From positions 1-64,000 of the forward strand of contig NZ_QWLB01000011.1 in assembly GCF_003574355.1 (NCBI RefSeq): 64,000 nt of DNA. Direction: 5' to 3'. The DNA comes from Meiothermus granaticius NBRC 107808 (GTDB taxonomy: Bacteria > Deinococcota > Deinococci > Deinococcales > Thermaceae). How positions within the stretch are numbered: the first letter of the stretch is position 1; every line of letters starts with the position of its first letter. The notes below the pieces were generated by a model that was given only the letters and a program-made list of their open reading frames with translations, was not told the DNA's origin and did not search any database. This document shows, piece after piece, positions 60,610 to 64,000 of this stretch. The position numbers and the translations under genes are program-made.

Positions 60610-61056
60610 CTAAGGTTGGTAGGTGAAGATGAAAAAATCTTGGGTGATGTGGGTATCTACCGAGAGCACCCGCCACATCACCACATAGGCTCCGGGTTTT
60701 AGCCCGTCTTTCAGTCCGATCACGACCTGATCGCTGCTCTGACCGGGGGTCTTCACCCCGGTGTCGGCGCGCTGGGCCTCGTCGCCTTTGACCCCCAGCA
60801 CCTGAGCGTAGAGCTGTCCCCCCAGGGCCCCAAGCTGGGTTCTGTCGTTCAGGGCCTCTTTGGGCACGTTAAGCGGGTAGACCTTGAAGGTCGAGAGTCG
60901 GAGTTCAACCGGTTCGGTAAAAACCAGGCGAACCTCTTTGGGCAGGCTCTGCACCCGTTCCCAACCGGCGGGGCTCGAGCGGTCCAGATAGGCGTGGGCC
61001 AGGGCGGCCCCGGTCAGCGCCAGGGTCGCCCAAAGCCAGAGGGATAGCCGTCGCAT
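60610..61056 (-). CDS. copC: CopC-domain copper-binding protein (paralogue)
   Basis: A 148-residue protein with a signal peptide (1-20). The mature start is His21 (HAYLDRSSPAGWER) and the C-terminal ligands lie in SVDTHITQDFF (Asp134, His136). The family strand is KEVRLVFTEPVELRLSTFKVYP. It is clearly related to the copC at 58637 and keeps all three Cu(II) ligands. It starts one base after the gene at 61058 ends and precedes mbnP by 8 bases. Confidence 0.92.
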   Translation of the reverse strand: MRRLSLWLWATLALTGAALAHAYLDRSSPAGWERVQSLPKEVRLVFTEPVELRLSTFKVYPLNVPKEALNDRTQLGALGGQLYAQVLGVKGDEAQRADTGVKTPGQSSDQVVIGLKDGLKPGAYVVMWRVLSVDTHITQDFFIFTYQP

Positions 61057-61057
61057 G

Positions 61058-61501
61058 TTACTTCAAGGTGTAGTCGGCGCTGTTGGGGATGAGCCAGGTC
61101 CGACCGCCCACGGTGACATCCACTTTGGTCTCGCCAATCTGCCCAAAGATATGGACCTGGTACTGCCCGGGAACGGTGAGAATCCAGGCCGTGGTGTAGC
61201 GCCCCTTCTGCCCATACTGGGCCCACAGGCTGTTGGGGCCATACTTCCCGTCCGCGCTAAAGGTGCGCTTGGTGCCGTTGGGGGCGATGATCTCTACGGT
61301 GAGTCCCTTTTCCGCACCCTCCACCGGGGAGTTGTCGGCTTTGTTGGTGATGATCAGGTCCAGCCCGTTGACCATGTTGGTCATGGCCGGCTCGAGCCGC
61401 TGCCCGATGGCCAGGCTATACGGGCCGACCTCGGCGTGCTCGTGGGCAAATACCGGAACCAGGGCGAAGGCCAAAAAGATCAAAGGGGTGAGTAAACGCA
61501 T
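61058..61501 (-). CDS. Exported protein of the copper cluster
   Basis: A 147-residue protein with a signal peptide (about 1-19) followed by a mature His-x-His start (HEHAEVGPYSLAIGQRLEPAM in parts). It is one beta-rich domain ending ADYTLK, with a Trp/Tyr-rich strand (NSLWAQYGQKGRYTT). N-terminal HEH and several Met suggest metal binding. I recognise no family. The ATG at 61501 has GGAG 7 bases upstream. It is between the DUF2946-like gene and the second copC. Confidence 0.7.
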   Translation of the reverse strand: MRLLTPLIFLAFALVPVFAHEHAEVGPYSLAIGQRLEPAMTNMVNGLDLIITNKADNSPVEGAEKGLTVEIIAPNGTKRTFSADGKYGPNSLWAQYGQKGRYTTAWILTVPGQYQVHIFGQIGETKVDVTVGGRTWLIPNSADYTLK

Positions 61502-61573
61502 GAACACACTCCACAAAACATCCAACCGCTGTTGGGTTATTGAGACCGCTCGAGGGTTTAGGCCGATGAAGGA

Positions 61574-61948
61574 TCAGAGCAAAACCGGCGGGCCTCGAGG
61601 AACCACGGTTTGGAGAAATTCATTTTTGGCCTGGGCCGCGTAGAGGTGTAGCCGCCGCAGGTGCGTCACCTCGAGCCGCTTCACCGTCAGGTCTTCTGCG
61701 CTAGAGGTCTCGATCCATTGGGCAAAGCACAGCGAGCAGTGCTCGAGATGGGACTTGGGCAGGCTCGAGGGGGCATGCGCCGAAGGCTGCGGAGTTGAGC
61801 AATGGGTGGCCTGGTCCAGCAGGGCCATGTGGTTCATCATGGCGATGCCCCGCAGGGCCACCAGGGTGGAGGTCAGGAGCAGCATCAACACCAGCCCCGC
61901 CACCATGGCGCGGTGGAGGGGGATGGGTTGAGGATGACCCAAGCGCAT
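61574..61948 (-). CDS. DUF2946-like membrane protein
   Basis: A 124-residue protein with one transmembrane segment (about 15-35) and an outer part carrying HLEHCSLCFAQWIE near residue 68 (Cys-x-x-Cys with His) and an ending VPRGPPVLL. The HCSLC motif and Arg-Gly/Ala-Pro-Pro end match the DUF2946 pattern of proteins often found in copper or cobalt-related gene clusters. It is the first gene of the nine-gene minus-strand cluster. I could not recognise its promoter. Confidence 0.65.
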   Translation of the reverse strand: MRLGHPQPIPLHRAMVAGLVLMLLLTSTLVALRGIAMMNHMALLDQATHCSTPQPSAHAPSSLPKSHLEHCSLCFAQWIETSSAEDLTVKRLEVTHLRRLHLYAAQAKNEFLQTVVPRGPPVLL

Positions 61949-61998
61949 GCCGACTCAACCCTTAGCTTAGCAGACTGGGGAGGGGATAAAGGTCCTCA

Positions 61999-62697
61999 CT
62001 AAATCGAGCGGATCAAGCCTTCGCGCATCAACTCCTGCAGGATCTGGGGGGCCACATCCCCGGTACGCCCTTCGGCCACGGCCTTGAGCGCGCCTAGGGC
62101 CTCAGGCTCCCCGCGCTTGAGCTGTAGGTGCAGGTCACTGAAGGGGTTGAGGGCGTCCTGACCGCGCAGGGTGACCTGGTATCGCCCAATCGGGGCGATG
62201 GGGGCCAGATGGGCCAGGTAGTGCCGGGAAAGCTCCACATACCGGGGGGCATTGAGGGAGGGCTCGACCGGGCCGCGCACCTTGGCCGGAACCCCGATGG
62301 CCAGCATCCCGTCGGGGATCTCCATCTCGGGTGGAACCACCGCCCCGGCGCCGATGACCGCATGCCGGCCGATTCTGGCCCGATTCAGCACGATGGCCCC
62401 AATCCCGATCAGGGCCCCCTCGAGCACGGTTGCCCCATGGACTACCGCCCGATGCCCCACCGTCACGTTGGGCCCCAAGAGGCAGGGCTCACCGGGGTCG
62501 GCATGCAGGATGGCCCCGTCCTGGACGTTGGTGCCTGGGCCAATCACCACCCGCTCGGTATCGGAGCGCACGGTGGCGCCAAACCACACCGAGGCGTTCT
62601 CGGCGATCTCGGCCTGGCCCACGATGATGGCGCTGGGGGCGATAAAGGCTGAGGGGTGAATCCGGGGTTCGAGGGTATCCAGGCGGTATACAGGCAT
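61999..62697 (-). CDS. Gamma-carbonic-anhydrase-like hexapeptide protein
   Basis: A 232-residue left-handed beta-helix protein made of hexapeptide repeats (about residues 12-145). Metal-ligand His residues of gamma-carbonic anhydrase are visible in AILHADPGEP near 64 and VTVGHRAVVHGATV near 78-91. A C-terminal helical region of 85 residues ends the protein. The annotation could be carbonic anhydrase or a related acyltransferase-like (PaaY/CaiE) protein; catalytic activity is not proved by motifs alone. It begins a minus-strand group with the Nudix and DUF1028 genes upstream. Confidence 0.85.
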   Translation of the reverse strand: MPVYRLDTLEPRIHPSAFIAPSAIIVGQAEIAENASVWFGATVRSDTERVVIGPGTNVQDGAILHADPGEPCLLGPNVTVGHRAVVHGATVLEGALIGIGAIVLNRARIGRHAVIGAGAVVPPEMEIPDGMLAIGVPAKVRGPVEPSLNAPRYVELSRHYLAHLAPIAPIGRYQVTLRGQDALNPFSDLHLQLKRGEPEALGALKAVAEGRTGDVAPQILQELMREGLIRSI

Positions 62698-62741
62698 GTT
62701 CTGTTTATCCTAGCCGATTCCCTGCAGCGGTGGAGCGGGCT

Positions 62742-63991
<1,250 letters not shown>

Positions 63992-64000
63992 GACCCCCAT

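Overview
The window looks like a chromosomal segment of a member of the Thermaceae, most probably Meiothermus-like (inference). The support is high G+C, many -10 boxes placed 6-8 bases before a start codon (leaderless transcripts), an extreme excess of the palindrome CTCGAG, and a gene set typical of the Deinococcus-Thermus group: an Omp85/BamA, an overlapping-subunit type aspartate kinase, a valS T-box and RecJ. It is almost entirely core chromosome. I see no insertion sequences, phage genes, CRISPR array or rRNA. One tRNA (Ala, GGC) is present. The only gene-free stretch over 300 bases is the valS leader.

Layout. 1-8.5 kb: a partial possible pseudokinase, an exported protein, a lipoprotein metalloprotease, a methyltransferase, tatA, a rodA/ftsW gene, a membrane-bound Fe-S oxidoreductase and a YceD-like protein. 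8.6-12.6 kb: arginase, hisA, a LapA-like membrane protein and recJ. 12.5-18.5 kb (minus): a padR operon with two related exported proteins, then a T-box-controlled valS with an HD hydrolase. 18.6-24.4 kb: dnaJ, csp and a GNAT protein, facing a minus-strand run of cupin, dinB, enoyl-CoA hydratase, acuB, acuC and DUF1653 genes. 24.5-29 kb: lysC (with an internal second start), a phosphoribosyltransferase, mdh, iscR and iscS. 29-32.1 kb: two tandem DsbA-like genes, hypothetical genes, and a small repeat protein gene cut by an in-frame TAG. 32.1-37.3 kb: ftsK, uppP, ispD and ispE. 37.3-42.5 kb: a TPP riboswitch with thiBP (no thiQ), an O-antigen-ligase-like gene and two type IV pilins. 42.7-46.7 kb: a Uma2-family gene, tRNA-Ala, then rplU-rpmA-obgE-nadD-yqeK. 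46.7-55.2 kb: gpmA, bamA, acpS, rsmF, an RHH regulator divergent from murA, dinB and prfB with a +1 frameshift site. 55.2-62 kb (minus): a fasciclin protein and a nine-gene copper cluster (DUF2946, exported protein, CopC, MbnP, PCuAC, CopC, CopD, di-heme MauG-like protein, exported protein). 62-64 kb: gamma-carbonic-anhydrase-like, Nudix and DUF1028 genes.

How the genes work together. Several systems are complete enough to read as units. The copper cluster combines extracytoplasmic Cu carriers (CopC x2, PCuAC, MbnP), a CopD membrane protein and a di-heme enzyme that may modify MbnP. Thiamine uptake and valine charging are each controlled by an RNA leader. The isoprenoid (ispD, ispE), lipid-carrier (uppP), peptidoglycan (murA, rodA) and outer-membrane (bamA) genes serve the cell envelope. 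The least explained elements are the PadR-controlled pair of exported paralogues, the amber-interrupted repeat gene, the pilin-linked ligase and the RHH/murA intergenic operator.
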